A DNA stretch of 64,000 nucleotides from assembly GCF_003640665.1 (NCBI RefSeq), contig NZ_QQXL01000006.1, positions 62,001-126,000 of the forward strand, read 5' to 3'. The notes under the pieces were generated by a model that saw nothing but the letters and a program-made list of their open reading frames with translations, was not told the origin of the DNA and made no database searches. A program made the position numbers and the translations under genes. This stretch comes from Galactobacter caseinivorans (GTDB lineage: Bacteria; Actinomycetota; Actinomycetes; Actinomycetales; Micrococcaceae). This document shows, one piece after another, positions 16,269-25,647 of the stretch (positions are counted from its first letter, which is position 1; each line of letters begins with the position of its first letter).

Positions 16269-16463
16269 GGCGGCAGGAACCCGGACGGAACCCGGCCCAA
16301 ACGGGACGCGAGGCCGCCGCAGGGGCGACCCAACGCCGTCGGGCAGTTCAGCCTCAGGGCAGTTCACGGAACTAGATCCCGTCACCCCGCATGCGATTTA
16401 CTGAGAACCGGCCCAGCCCGGGGCAGCGACAGCCGCGGCGCAGGCCGCAAGGAAAGGACAAGC

Positions 16464-17924
16464 ATGTCTGAGAATTCGAGCGCCAGCGCCAACATCGGCG
16501 TGGTGGGCCTGGCAGTCATGGGCTCAAACCTGGCCCGCAACCTGGCCTCCCGCGAAGGCAACACCGTGGCCGTCTACAACCGCTCCCGGTATCGCACAGA
16601 CGAACTGGTCCAGGCCCACCCCGAGGCCGGCCTGGTCCCCTCCTTCTCTTACAAAGACTTCGCGGACTCCCTCTCCACCCCGCGCACCGCCATCATCATG
16701 GTTCAGGCCGGCAAGGGCACCGACGCCGTGATCGACGAGCTGGTCGCGGTGTTTGAGCCCGGCGACATCATCGTGGACGGCGGCAACGCCAACTTCCAGG
16801 ACACCATCACTCGCGAGGCCCGCGTCCGCGAGACCGGAATGCACTTTGTGGGCACCGGCATCTCCGGCGGCGAGGAAGGCGCACTCAACGGCCCCTCCAT
16901 CATGCCCGGCGGATCCGTGGAGTCCTACAAGACCCTTGGCCCCATCCTGGAAACCATCGCCGCGCGCGCGGAGGACGGCGCGCCATGCGTAACGCACGTG
17001 GGCACAGACGGCGCCGGACACTTCGTGAAGATGGTCCACAACGGCATCGAGTACGCGGACATGCAGCTCATCGCCGAGGCGTACGACCTGATCCGTCGCG
17101 GCACAGGCAAGACCCCCGCGCAGATCGCGGACGTGTTCACCGAATGGAACCAGGGCGAGCTCTCCTCCTACCTGATCGAGATCACCGCCGAGGTGCTGCG
17201 CCAGGTGGACGCCGAGACCGGCAAGCCGCTCGTGGACGTGATCCTTGACCAGGCCGGTGCCAAGGGAACCGGCGCCTGGACCGTGCAGAACGCACTGGAT
17301 CTTGGTGTGCCAGTCACGGGAATTGCCGAGGCCGTCTTTGCCCGCTCCCTCTCCTCCTCCGCCGGCCAGCGCGCCGCTGCGCAGACGTTGGGCGGGCCGT
17401 CGCCGGTCGCCGTTCAGGACGCGGATGCGTTCATCGAGGACGTGCGCCAAGCGCTCTTCGCCTCCAAGATCGTGGCCTACTCGCAGGGGTTCGACGAGAT
17501 CGTGGCCGGCGCCGCCAAGTACGGCTGGGACGTGAAGAAGGGCGAGATTGCGCGGATCTGGCGCGCAGGCTGCATCATCCGCGCCCAGTTCCTCAACACC
17601 ATCTCCGACGTGTACACGGAGAACCCGGAGCTGCCCGCGCTACTGCTGGCCCCGTACTTCCGCGAGCACCTCGAGGCCGCCCAGGACTCCTGGCGCCGCG
17701 TGGTCGCAGACGCCGTGCGCAACGGCATCCCCGCCCCGGCGTTCTCCTCCTCCCTGTCTTACTACGATGGCCTGCGCTCCGAGCGCCTGCCCGCCGCACT
17801 GGTCCAGGGCCAACGCGACTTCTTCGGCGCCCACACCTACAAGCGCTCCGACAAGGACGGCACGTTCCACACGCTGTGGAGCGGGGACAGGACCGAGGTG
17901 GCGCAGGACCCGAGCACGCACTAG
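16464..17924 (+). CDS. gnd: 6-phosphogluconate dehydrogenase, NADP-dependent, decarboxylating
   Basis: N-terminal Rossmann domain with GVVGLAVMGSNLARNLASREGNTVAVYNRS, substrate motif GISGGEEGALNGPSIMPGG, catalytic FVKMVHNGIEY, and the all-helical C-terminal domain (GTGAWTVQNALDLGVPVTGIAEAVFARSLS; AQRDFFGAHTYKR). The 486 aa match the long dimeric NADP-type enzyme of the oxidative pentose phosphate pathway. An AAGGA Shine-Dalgarno lies before ATG. Confidence 0.96.
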   Translation: MSENSSASANIGVVGLAVMGSNLARNLASREGNTVAVYNRSRYRTDELVQAHPEAGLVPSFSYKDFADSLSTPRTAIIMVQAGKGTDAVIDELVAVFEPGDIIVDGGNANFQDTITREARVRETGMHFVGTGISGGEEGALNGPSIMPGGSVESYKTLGPILETIAARAEDGAPCVTHVGTDGAGHFVKMVHNGIEYADMQLIAEAYDLIRRGTGKTPAQIADVFTEWNQGELSSYLIEITAEVLRQVDAETGKPLVDVILDQAGAKGTGAWTVQNALDLGVPVTGIAEAVFARSLSSSAGQRAAAQTLGGPSPVAVQDADAFIEDVRQALFASKIVAYSQGFDEIVAGAAKYGWDVKKGEIARIWRAGCIIRAQFLNTISDVYTENPELPALLLAPYFREHLEAAQDSWRRVVADAVRNGIPAPAFSSSLSYYDGLRSERLPAALVQGQRDFFGAHTYKRSDKDGTFHTLWSGDRTEVAQDPSTH

Positions 17925-18297
17925 AGGGGGTTTGGCGGGGTGCGTGCGCCCGGGTTTTGCCGCGAGCTGGGACGTGTGCCGCCGTTTCGGCCACGTGCTT
18001 CGGTTTCGGCATCGGCTCGGCTCGGCCACGCCACGCCACGCCACGCCACGTGGCACCCAGCACCCGCCACCTGCCACCTGATACGACAAACGCCACCCCA
18101 TAAGCATCCGCGCCCCCAACCCAGCCCGAGATGCCACTTCATACGACAAACGCCGTCTTCCACGACGGCGTTTGTCGTATGAAGTGGCACGCGGCCGGGG
18201 GCCCGAGCTCACCAGGGCCTGGCCCACGCCGCCTGTCACCTCACACGACAATCGTCGGCCCATGAGCCTCCGCGAGCAAAGCGTCGGCCTCGCCGCG
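17925..18297. other. Intergenic region with family A palindromes and CCACG tandem repeat
   Basis: No gene. It holds a five-copy CCACG tandem (18026-18050), a partial family A copy (18073-18095), a full palindrome (18132-18189) and another partial copy (18234-18257). Confidence 0.7.
18132..18189. repeat. Family A palindrome, perfect 26-bp arms
   Basis: The left arm (18132-18157) begins TGCCACTTCATACGACAAAC and pairs perfectly with 18164-18189 around TTCCAC. The same core recurs at 40007-40112 and 45789-45905. Confidence 0.9.
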
Positions 18298-18309
18298 TAG
18301 CCTGGAGCC
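18298..18309 (+). promoter_or_regulatory. Leaderless-type -10 of lhr
   Basis: TAGCCT (18298-18303) ends 6 nt before the GTG start at 18310. Confidence 0.5.
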
Positions 18310-21300
18310 GTGCCGAACTCGCCCACCGCGCAGACGGTCATGGACCGTTTCACCCCGGCCACGAAAGAGTGGTTCAGCGGGGCCTTTCCCGCGCCCACCC
18401 CAGCCCAGATCGGCGCCTGGGATGCCATCTCCTCCGGGCACCACTCGCTGGTGATTGCCCCGACCGGCTCAGGTAAGACGCTCTCGGCTTTCCTCTGGGC
18501 GCTGGACTCCTTCATCCGCCGGGCGGAAGGCCAAGCCGCGCTGCCCGGCTTGGACCAGGACGCGGGCAACTCAGGCGCAGGCAACTCAGGCCCGGGCAAC
18601 TCAGCCGCAGGCGAGCCGGACCGCGACAGCCTCAAGTCCAAAGCCCGCGCCGCGAAGAAGAAGCATGACAACGCCGGGACCCGTGTCCTCTACATCTCCC
18701 CACTGAAGGCCCTCGGCGTGGATGTGGAGCGTAACCTTCGCTCCCCTTTGATTGGCATTACGCAGACGGCCCGCCGCCTGGGCATCCCCGCCCCGCAGGT
18801 CAGCGTAGGCGTGCGCTCCGGAGACACGAGCCCCGCCGAGCGTCGCTCGCTCGCCAGCCATCCACCGGACGTGCTCATCACCACGCCGGAATCCCTGTAC
18901 CTGATGCTGACCTCCAAGGCCCGGGAGACGCTGACCCGGGTGGACACCGTCATCATCGACGAGGTGCACGCGGTCGCCGGCACCAAGCGCGGCGCCCACC
19001 TGGCCCTGACGCTGGAGCGCCTGGACGCACTACTCGCCGCGCCAGCCCAGCGCATCGGCCTGTCTGCCACGGTGGAACCCCGCGCCGAGGTGGCCCGCTT
19101 CCTTGGCGGCAGCCGCCCCGTCGCGCTGGTGGCACCCGCCTCCTCCAAAACCTGGGACCTCACCGTCACCGTCCCAGTCCCCGATCTGAGCGACCTGCCC
19201 AGCGCCTCCGGCGCGCATGACCTTGGCCCGGGGTCCTCTCCCGAGCCCAACGCGAGCATTTGGCCGCATGTGGAAGAGAAGATCGTCGACCTGGTGGAGG
19301 CCAATTCCTCTACGATTGTCTTCGCCAATTCGCGTCGCCTCGCAGAGCGTCTCACCGGTCGCCTCAATGAGATTCATGCCGCCCGCCAGGGCCTGGATGC
19401 GCCCCCAAGCGACACCGAGACGAACGCCCCCGTCCCCCTCAGCGAGGTTCTGCCCCAGGTACTCCCCGCCAACGGCGCCCCGGCGCAGATCATGGCGCAG
19501 GCCGGAACCACCGCTGGCGCCCCGGACCTACTGGCCCGCGCCCACCATGGTTCGGTCTCCAAGGAACGCCGCGCGGAGATTGAGGACGACCTCAAGTCCG
19601 GCCGCCTGCGCTGCGTGGTGGCCACGAGCTCGCTGGAGCTCGGCATCGACATGGGGCTCGTTGATTTGGTCATCCAGGTGGAGGCGCCAGGCTCGGTCTC
19701 CTCCGGCCTGCAGCGCGTGGGCCGCGCCGGGCACCAAGTGGGTTCCGCTTCCACGGGGGTGTTCTTCCCCAAGCATCGCGGCGATCTGGTCTCCTCTGCC
19801 GTCACCGTGGAGCGCATGCTCGCCGGCCGCATCGAGGCCATGCGCGTGCCCACCAATCCGCTGGATGTGCTGGCCCAGCAGACGGTGGCCGCCTGCGCCC
19901 TTGGCCCCATCGACGTGGAGGAATGGTTTGACCTGGCCAGGGGTAGCGCGCCCTTTGCCTCCCTGCCCCGCAGCGCCTTCGACGCCACGCTGGACCTGTT
20001 GGCCGGGAAGTACCCCTCGGACGAGTTCGCGGAGTTGCGCCCCCGCATCGTCTGGGACCGGACGGAGGGCACCATCGAGGGCCGGCCCGGCGCACAGCGG
20101 CTGGCCGTCACCTCCGGCGGAACCATCCCGGACCGTGGCCTCTTTGGCGTGTTCCTTGCCAGTTCCGACGACGCTGGCACGGGCGGCAAGCGTGTGGGCG
20201 AGCTGGATGAGGAGATGGTCTACGAGTCCCGCGTCGGGGACGTCTTTGCCCTGGGCGCCACCAGTTGGCGCATCGAGGACATCACCCACGACCGCGTGCT
20301 GGTCTCCCCCGCCTTTGGCCAGCCGGGCAAGCTGCCCTTTTGGCATGGCGACGGGTTGGGGCGCCCGGCGGAGTTGGGCGCGGCGCAGGGCCGCTTTCAA
20401 CGCGAGTTGGCGGTGTCCGACGACGCGGCGGCGCGTGAGCGGTTGGGCTCAATTGGCCTGGACGAATGGGCGGCGGACAACCTGCTGGCCTATCTGCACG
20501 AGCAGCTCGAGGCGACCACCGCGGTCCCCAGCGACACCACCTTTGTGTTGGAGCGCTTCCAGGATGAGTTGGGTGATTGGCGCGTCATCCTTCATTCCCC
20601 TTACGGCATGCCTGTTCATGCCCCGTGGGCTTTAGCTGTGGGCGCTCGCCTGCACGAGCGCTATGGACTTGACGGTTCCGCGATGGCGGCGGATGACGGG
20701 ATTGTGCTCCGCGTCCCGCTCATGGACGACGAGCCGCCGGGCATGGATCTCTTCCTCTTTGACCCAGAGGAATTACAGGACGTGGTGACGACGGAGGTGG
20801 GCGGTTCCGCACTCTTTGCCGCCCGCTTCCGCGAGTGCGCCGCGCGCGCCCTGTTGCTGCCCCGCCGCGATCCAGGCAAGCGCACGCCCCTGTGGCAGCA
20901 ACGCCAGCGCTCCGCCCAGCTCCTGGACGTGGCCCGCAAATACCCGCAGTTCCCCATCATTCTTGAGACGGTTCGTGAGTGCCTCCAGGATGTTTACGAC
21001 CTACCCGCCCTGCACCGCCTCGCCACGGATCTGCAATCGCGCAAGATCCGCGTGATCGAGACGCAGACGGTCACGCCCAGCCCCTTTGCCCAGTCCCTCC
21101 TCTTTGGGTACGTGGCGCAGTTCCTCTACGAGGGGGACTCTCCCTTGGCAGAGCGCCGCGCCGCGGCACTCTCCCTTGACCCCTCCCTTCTCGCGGATCT
21201 CTTGGGGCGCGAAGAACTCCGCGAGCTCTTGGATGCAGAGGTGATGATCGCCGTCGAGCAGGAGGCCCAGCGGCTGGCCCCGCAGCGCCGCCTGCGGGGC

Positions 21301-23421
21301 GTGGAGGGGGTCGCGGACCTGGTGCGCATGCTTGGCCCGCTCTCCGCGCCGGACCTGGCGCTGCGGCTGCAGGGTGATGTTCTTGACCCGGCGGCCCCTG
21401 GCGCCGCCGACGGCCAGCATCAAGACCGGCACGACGGCCAGGAGGACCCCGCCCAGACCGGCCACGCCACCCTTGAACAGGCCACGCAGTGGGCCCAAGA
21501 ACTCGTCACGGCCCGCCGCGCCCTGCCCGTGCATCTCAACGGCCAGGCGGTTTTTGCCGCGATCGAGGACGCCGCGCGGCTCCGGGATGCCATCGGTGTG
21601 GCGCTGCCCATGGGCGTGCCGCTGGCCTTTGTGGAGCCAGTTCCGGACCCGCTCGGGGACCTGGTGGGCCGCTACGCGCGCACCCACGGACCCTTCACCG
21701 CCACCGAGGCCGCGGCTGCGCTTGGCCTGGCCGGCGCCGTGGTCACCCAGACCCTGCAGCGTCTGGCCCAGGAATCCCGGGTCAGCGCCGGGGAGTATCG
21801 CCCGGTGCCGGCCGGCGAACAGGAGTGGTGCGAGACCGAGGTGCTGCGCCGCATCCGGCGCCGCTCCCTGGCAGCGCTGCGCGCCGACGTGGAGCCGGTG
21901 GAGCAGCCCGCGCTCGCCCGTTTTCTGGCCGACTGGCAGTACCTGCCCACCCAGCTACGCGGCGTCGACGGGGTGGCCCTGGTGGTGGAGCAACTCTCCG
22001 GCGTGCCCATTCCGGCCAGCGCTTGGGAGGGCTTCATCCTCCCGTCGCGCGTGCGTGGTTATCAGGCGGCGTGGCTGGATGAGCTGATGACCTCCGGCGA
22101 GGTGCTCTTCTCCGGTGCCGGCTCGCTCTCCGGGACGGACGGCTGGGTGGCCCTGCATCTGGCGGATTCCGCGCCGTTAACCCTGCACCGCGACGAGGAG
22201 TTTGTCCCCGGCGCCCTGCATGAGCGCATCCTCGAGGCTCTGTCCGGCGGTGGCGGTTGGTTCATGGGCCAGCTCTCCGCACGGCTAGAGACCATGGGCC
22301 CCCGGGTCCCCGACCTGGAGCTCAACGCGGCGCTCTGGGACCTGGTCTGGGCCGGGCTCATCACCAACGACAGCTACGGCGCCGTGCGCGGAATGCTCTC
22401 CGGCGGCAAGGCCGCGCACAAGCGCAAGCCCGAGCCTCGCGCCCGGACCTCGCGGCTGGGCCACGTGCGCGGGCTGCGCACGCGCGGCGGCTACGGCGCG
22501 GGCCTCCCGGCCATCGGCATGCGGCGCGATGGCGTGTGGGAAGACCGTGCCACAGGCCACGGAAACGGCGCGGACGGTGGCGAGGAACCATCCAGCGGCG
22601 ACGCTGCGGGAGTCGGGCGCGGTTTCCGGCCCGACGACGCGGCGGTACCGGCGCGCGCGGGTGACCCCACGGCGTCGGGCAGGGACATTGATCGGCGCAC
22701 CGGCCGCGCCACGCCTCTGGCTCTGCCGTCCGCCCAGGGCCGCTGGTCACTGTTGCCAGCCCCGGAGGCCGACCCAACGCTGCGCGCGCACGCCACGAGT
22801 GAGGTGCTGCTGGATCGCTACGGCGTGCTGACGAAGGGATCCGTGGAGGCTGAGGAGGTGCCGGGCGGCTTCGGCATGCTCTACAAGGTGCTGACGCGGA
22901 TGGAGGACCAGGGCATCACGCGGCGCGGCTACTTCGTGGAGAAGCTGGGCGCCGCGCAGTTCTCTACGTCGGCGACCGTGGACCGGCTGCGCTCGCATAC
23001 GCACGACGACGTTGGGGTGCGTCGGGAGGGCCCGCTGGCTCTGGCGCTGGCGGCCACTGACCCGGCCAACCCTTACGGGGCCGCTTTGGCGTGGCCGGCG
23101 TTGCCGATTCCGGAGGGCGCTCCCACTGCGGCGACCGGGCACCGCCCCGGGCGCAAGGCCGGCGCGGTGGTGGTGCTCGTGGACGGCGCACTGGTGCTTT
23201 ATGTGGAGCGGGGTGGCAAGACGGTGCTGTGCTTTGATGACTCGGAGGCGGTTTTGGCCGTGGCTGCGCCGGGTCTGGTTGGCGCGTTGCGCACGGCCCG
23301 CGTGGAGAAACTCTCGATGCAGAAGGTCAATGGTGCGGCCATCCTGGATACCCCGCTGGCCCGGGCCCTGGTTGCCGCCGGTTTTGGAACCTTGCCGTCC
23401 GGTCTGCGATTCAGGGCGTAA
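18310..23421 (+). CDS. lhr: Large helicase-related protein Lhr (1703 aa)
   Basis: GTG start. Helicase core: Walker A APTGSGKT at residues 50-57, DEVH box at 217-220, GLSATVEP (motif III), SSLELGIDMG and QRVGRAGH (motifs V, VI). The long C-terminus contains the winged helices and beta-barrel typical of the actinobacterial Lhr family of 3'-5' DNA helicases in DNA repair. Two low-complexity inserts stand out: DAGNSGAGNSGPGNSAAGE after the Walker A region, and a Gly/Asp-rich linker near residues 1410-1470 partly encoded by a family B palindrome. Ends 127 nt before nei. Confidence 0.95.
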   Translation: MPNSPTAQTVMDRFTPATKEWFSGAFPAPTPAQIGAWDAISSGHHSLVIAPTGSGKTLSAFLWALDSFIRRAEGQAALPGLDQDAGNSGAGNSGPGNSAAGEPDRDSLKSKARAAKKKHDNAGTRVLYISPLKALGVDVERNLRSPLIGITQTARRLGIPAPQVSVGVRSGDTSPAERRSLASHPPDVLITTPESLYLMLTSKARETLTRVDTVIIDEVHAVAGTKRGAHLALTLERLDALLAAPAQRIGLSATVEPRAEVARFLGGSRPVALVAPASSKTWDLTVTVPVPDLSDLPSASGAHDLGPGSSPEPNASIWPHVEEKIVDLVEANSSTIVFANSRRLAERLTGRLNEIHAARQGLDAPPSDTETNAPVPLSEVLPQVLPANGAPAQIMAQAGTTAGAPDLLARAHHGSVSKERRAEIEDDLKSGRLRCVVATSSLELGIDMGLVDLVIQVEAPGSVSSGLQRVGRAGHQVGSASTGVFFPKHRGDLVSSAVTVERMLAGRIEAMRVPTNPLDVLAQQTVAACALGPIDVEEWFDLARGSAPFASLPRSAFDATLDLLAGKYPSDEFAELRPRIVWDRTEGTIEGRPGAQRLAVTSGGTIPDRGLFGVFLASSDDAGTGGKRVGELDEEMVYESRVGDVFALGATSWRIEDITHDRVLVSPAFGQPGKLPFWHGDGLGRPAELGAAQGRFQRELAVSDDAAARERLGSIGLDEWAADNLLAYLHEQLEATTAVPSDTTFVLERFQDELGDWRVILHSPYGMPVHAPWALAVGARLHERYGLDGSAMAADDGIVLRVPLMDDEPPGMDLFLFDPEELQDVVTTEVGGSALFAARFRECAARALLLPRRDPGKRTPLWQQRQRSAQLLDVARKYPQFPIILETVRECLQDVYDLPALHRLATDLQSRKIRVIETQTVTPSPFAQSLLFGYVAQFLYEGDSPLAERRAAALSLDPSLLADLLGREELRELLDAEVMIAVEQEAQRLAPQRRLRGVEGVADLVRMLGPLSAPDLALRLQGDVLDPAAPGAADGQHQDRHDGQEDPAQTGHATLEQATQWAQELVTARRALPVHLNGQAVFAAIEDAARLRDAIGVALPMGVPLAFVEPVPDPLGDLVGRYARTHGPFTATEAAAALGLAGAVVTQTLQRLAQESRVSAGEYRPVPAGEQEWCETEVLRRIRRRSLAALRADVEPVEQPALARFLADWQYLPTQLRGVDGVALVVEQLSGVPIPASAWEGFILPSRVRGYQAAWLDELMTSGEVLFSGAGSLSGTDGWVALHLADSAPLTLHRDEEFVPGALHERILEALSGGGGWFMGQLSARLETMGPRVPDLELNAALWDLVWAGLITNDSYGAVRGMLSGGKAAHKRKPEPRARTSRLGHVRGLRTRGGYGAGLPAIGMRRDGVWEDRATGHGNGADGGEEPSSGDAAGVGRGFRPDDAAVPARAGDPTASGRDIDRRTGRATPLALPSAQGRWSLLPAPEADPTLRAHATSEVLLDRYGVLTKGSVEAEEVPGGFGMLYKVLTRMEDQGITRRGYFVEKLGAAQFSTSATVDRLRSHTHDDVGVRREGPLALALAATDPANPYGAALAWPALPIPEGAPTAATGHRPGRKAGAVVVLVDGALVLYVERGGKTVLCFDDSEAVLAVAAPGLVGALRTARVEKLSMQKVNGAAILDTPLARALVAAGFGTLPSGLRFRA
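22629..22680. repeat. Family B palindrome inside lhr
   Basis: GCCCGACGACGC (22629-22640) and GGCGTCGGGC (22671-22680) lie in frame within the disordered linker of Lhr (residues FRPDDAAVPARAGDPTASG). The reading frame is kept. Confidence 0.65.
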
Positions 23422-23453
23422 GCCCAACAAACCAAGCTAGAGCAAGGACACGC

Positions 23454-23546
23454 ATGAAGCCGCTCAGGGACTCAGAGATCAGCCGGACCGCCTCACACGC
23501 TCTGCGTCACGCGCCGGAGCAGTGCGGGCTGAGCGTGGAGGCGTAG
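23454..23546 (+). pseudogene. Truncated kptA-like (RNA 2'-phosphotransferase) N-terminus, 30 codons
   Basis: ATG is preceded by AAGGA (23444-23448). The product MKPLRDSEISRTASHALRHA-PEQCGLSVEA matches the start of KptA/Tpt1 proteins (S+..SHALRHAPE..GL.LD). It ends at TAG just where the family continues GW, and none of the remaining 150 residues follow. Only 2 nt separate the stop from the nei GTG. It is probably a deletion remnant whose translation may now feed ribosomes into nei. Confidence 0.65.
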
Positions 23547-23548
23547 CC

Positions 23549-24466
23549 GTGCCGGAGGGGGATTCGCTGGCGCGCGTTGAGCAGCGGCTGCGCCCGGTAC
23601 TGGCGGGCCACCCGCTCACCCGCGCAGAGTTGCGCGTCCCGGCGCTCGCCACGCTGGACTTGACCGGGCGCACCATCCGGGACGTGCGTGCCTACGGCAA
23701 GCACCTGTTCATGGAGTTCGACGGCGGCGACGCCCTGCATTCGCACCTCTTGATGGAGGGCACCTGGCGTGCCATCTCCCGCGGCGAGCGCTGGCCGGCC
23801 CGCGCCGCGCAGGTGCGCGCGGTCCTGGAGACCGCGGACACCACGGTGCTCGGCATCGACCTGGGCATCCTTGACGCGCTGACCGCCGCGCAGGTCGCCG
23901 AGCTCACGGATCTGTTGGGGCCGGATCCCATCCACGCCTGGGATCCACAGGAGGCGCTGCAGCGACTGGTGGCCCGCCCCGAGCGCGAGCTGGGTGCGGC
24001 GCTGCTTGACCAGCGCGTCGTGGCTGGGATCGGCAATATCTTCCGCTCAGAAGCGCTTTTCATGGCACGTCTTAATCCGTGGGTAGTGGTGGGTGAGGTG
24101 CCGCCGGAACGGCTCAAACAGGTGCTCGACGTCGCTGCGGGCCAGCTGCGAGATAACGCCACCAGGGCATCACGCAGGACGGCGGGGCCCACCTTTCGCG
24201 ATCGCTATTGGGTTTACGGCAGGGCAGGGCAGGCCTGCCCCCGCGCCCATGGACGCGTGGCCCACGGGCTTATCGCCGATCCGGATCTGCAGCGCGGGCG
24301 GGTGGGCGGGGACGCCAGGGACCTGAGTGCCGTTGCTCGCGATGTGTACTTCTGCGCGCGCTGCCAGGGCGTGGACCCTGCCACCGCCGCGGCGGCTACT
24401 GCCCAGCTGGGCGGAACGACGCCGGGCGCGGGTCGCTCCGGAGCACGGACATCACCTCGGCGTTGA
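23549..24466 (+). CDS. nei2: Fpg/Nei-family DNA glycosylase (Nei2-like)
   Basis: GTG at 23549 is the start because it gives M-P-E-G-D, in which Pro2 is the catalytic N-terminal amine and Glu3 acts with it. The family core is clear: GKHLFMEFDGG, LHSHLLMEGTW, and the H2TH region LLDQRVVAGIGNIFRSEALF. The zinc finger is unusual: the first pair reads CPRAH rather than CxxC, while the second, FCARCQ, is normal. It excises oxidised pyrimidines by family inference. The end overlaps the convergent GNAT gene by 71 bp. Confidence 0.88.
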   Translation: MPEGDSLARVEQRLRPVLAGHPLTRAELRVPALATLDLTGRTIRDVRAYGKHLFMEFDGGDALHSHLLMEGTWRAISRGERWPARAAQVRAVLETADTTVLGIDLGILDALTAAQVAELTDLLGPDPIHAWDPQEALQRLVARPERELGAALLDQRVVAGIGNIFRSEALFMARLNPWVVVGEVPPERLKQVLDVAAGQLRDNATRASRRTAGPTFRDRYWVYGRAGQACPRAHGRVAHGLIADPDLQRGRVGGDARDLSAVARDVYFCARCQGVDPATAAAATAQLGGTTPGAGRSGARTSPRR

Positions 24467-24998
24467 TCCATTCCCCGTCAAAGAGCAAGGCGTCGCGGCG
24501 CACCCCCTCCGCCACAAACCCAGCCTTCTCATAGGCCCGGCGGGCGCGCGGATTAAAGCTGTAGACCTCCAGCTCAATCCGGTGCAGCTCGGTGGTGGCA
24601 AAGGCGTGGTCAAGGATCAGCCGCGTGGCCTCCGTGCCCAGCCCACGCCCGCGCCCAGCCGGCCCCATGAGAATGCGGAAGTTGCAGGAGCGGTTCTCAG
24701 GGTCCACGTCGTTGAGCACGGCCTCGCCCACGCACTCCCCGCTCTGCGCGTCCACGATCGCCAGGTCCAGCCGGTCACCCTGCGCTGCGCGGCTGCGGTA
24801 CCAGGCAAGCGTGCGCTCATCCAGAGTCGCCGAGGCACCGTCCGCCTGGGCCCGGCTCGCCACTGAACCCGTCAGGATCTGCACCTCGGGGTCGGCGAGC
24901 ACAGGGCCCATGGCACTAATGTCCGCCTCCGTGAAGGGGCGCAGCACAACCAAGCGCCCCTCCAGCGTGGGCTTGTGCGTCAAGGGAAAAGAGTCCAT
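24396..24998 (-). CDS. GNAT acetyltransferase, RimJ/RimL-like
   Basis: Acetyltransf_3 architecture: GRLVVLRPFTEADISAM at the N-terminus, acetyl-CoA motif MGPAGRGRGLGTEATRLI, then ELEVYSFNPRARRAYEKAGFVAEGVRRDALLFDGEW. ATG is preceded by GAGGAA. These enzymes acetylate protein N-termini or small molecules; target unknown. Length 200 is slightly long for the family. Confidence 0.88.
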   Translation of the reverse strand: MDSFPLTHKPTLEGRLVVLRPFTEADISAMGPVLADPEVQILTGSVASRAQADGASATLDERTLAWYRSRAAQGDRLDLAIVDAQSGECVGEAVLNDVDPENRSCNFRILMGPAGRGRGLGTEATRLILDHAFATTELHRIELEVYSFNPRARRAYEKAGFVAEGVRRDALLFDGEWINAEVMSVLRSDPRPASFRPAGQ

Positions 24999-25050
24999 GG
25001 TCCTGATTCCTCGTCAGTGGGTGCGCGATGAGTTGTTGGCTGAGCCCGGT

Positions 25051-25587
25051 TCACTCCTGCGGAATGCGGTACTTGAATCCCACGTGGCTGCCGGTGAACC
25101 CCAGGCGCTCGTAGAAGCGGTGCGCATCAGGGCGGCGAACATCGGAGGTGAGCTGCACCAGTTCCGCCCCGGTGAGCTGCGTCGCCGATTCCATGACCCA
25201 GCGCATCAGCGCGCCGCCGATTCCCCCGGAGCGCACCGAGGAGGAGACCCGCACGGCCTCCACCAACAAGCGAGTGGCGCCTCGGCGGGCCATCCCGGGG
25301 ATCAGCGTGAGCTGGAACGTCGCCACGATTCCAGTTTCGCCACCCTCCTCTGCCCCGCCCAGTTCCGCGACGATCAGCGCATTCGCGGGGTCCTGCATCA
25401 GGGCCAGCAGAGCTGCGCGGTACGCGTCCTCATCCTCCGGGGAGGCGACGTCGCCCCGGGAACGCGACACCGCGTCGTCGGACATCAGCCCCATCAGCGC
25501 ACCCAGGTCCGCCTCGCGTGCCCCCCTCAGCCGCAGTTCGCCGGCGGGGCTCGGGACGGTCACGGGCAGCGCGAGCGAAGCAATCAT
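25051..25587 (-). CDS. GNAT acetyltransferase (178 aa)
   Basis: The start at 25587 gives MIASLALPVTVPSPAGELRLRGAREADLGALMGLM; the frame continues upstream but inside the divergent pseudouridine synthase region. Acetyl-CoA loop VRSGGIGGALMRWVME and the C-terminal RRPDAHRFYERLGFTGSHVGFKYRI are typical. An AAGCAT box 6 nt upstream suggests leaderless transcription. Substrate unknown. Confidence 0.87.
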   Translation of the reverse strand: MIASLALPVTVPSPAGELRLRGAREADLGALMGLMSDDAVSRSRGDVASPEDEDAYRAALLALMQDPANALIVAELGGAEEGGETGIVATFQLTLIPGMARRGATRLLVEAVRVSSSVRSGGIGGALMRWVMESATQLTGAELVQLTSDVRRPDAHRFYERLGFTGSHVGFKYRIPQE

Positions 25588-25647
25588 GCGCCCATGCTTG
25601 CACACCCACCGCCGCGGCCCCGCCGCCGGGCGTGGGATGCTTGGACC

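Noticed and set aside
17925-18309. CRISPR-like array at the CCACG repeats or family A repeats
   Set aside because: Units are not spaced by unique spacers of constant length and no cas genes are near.
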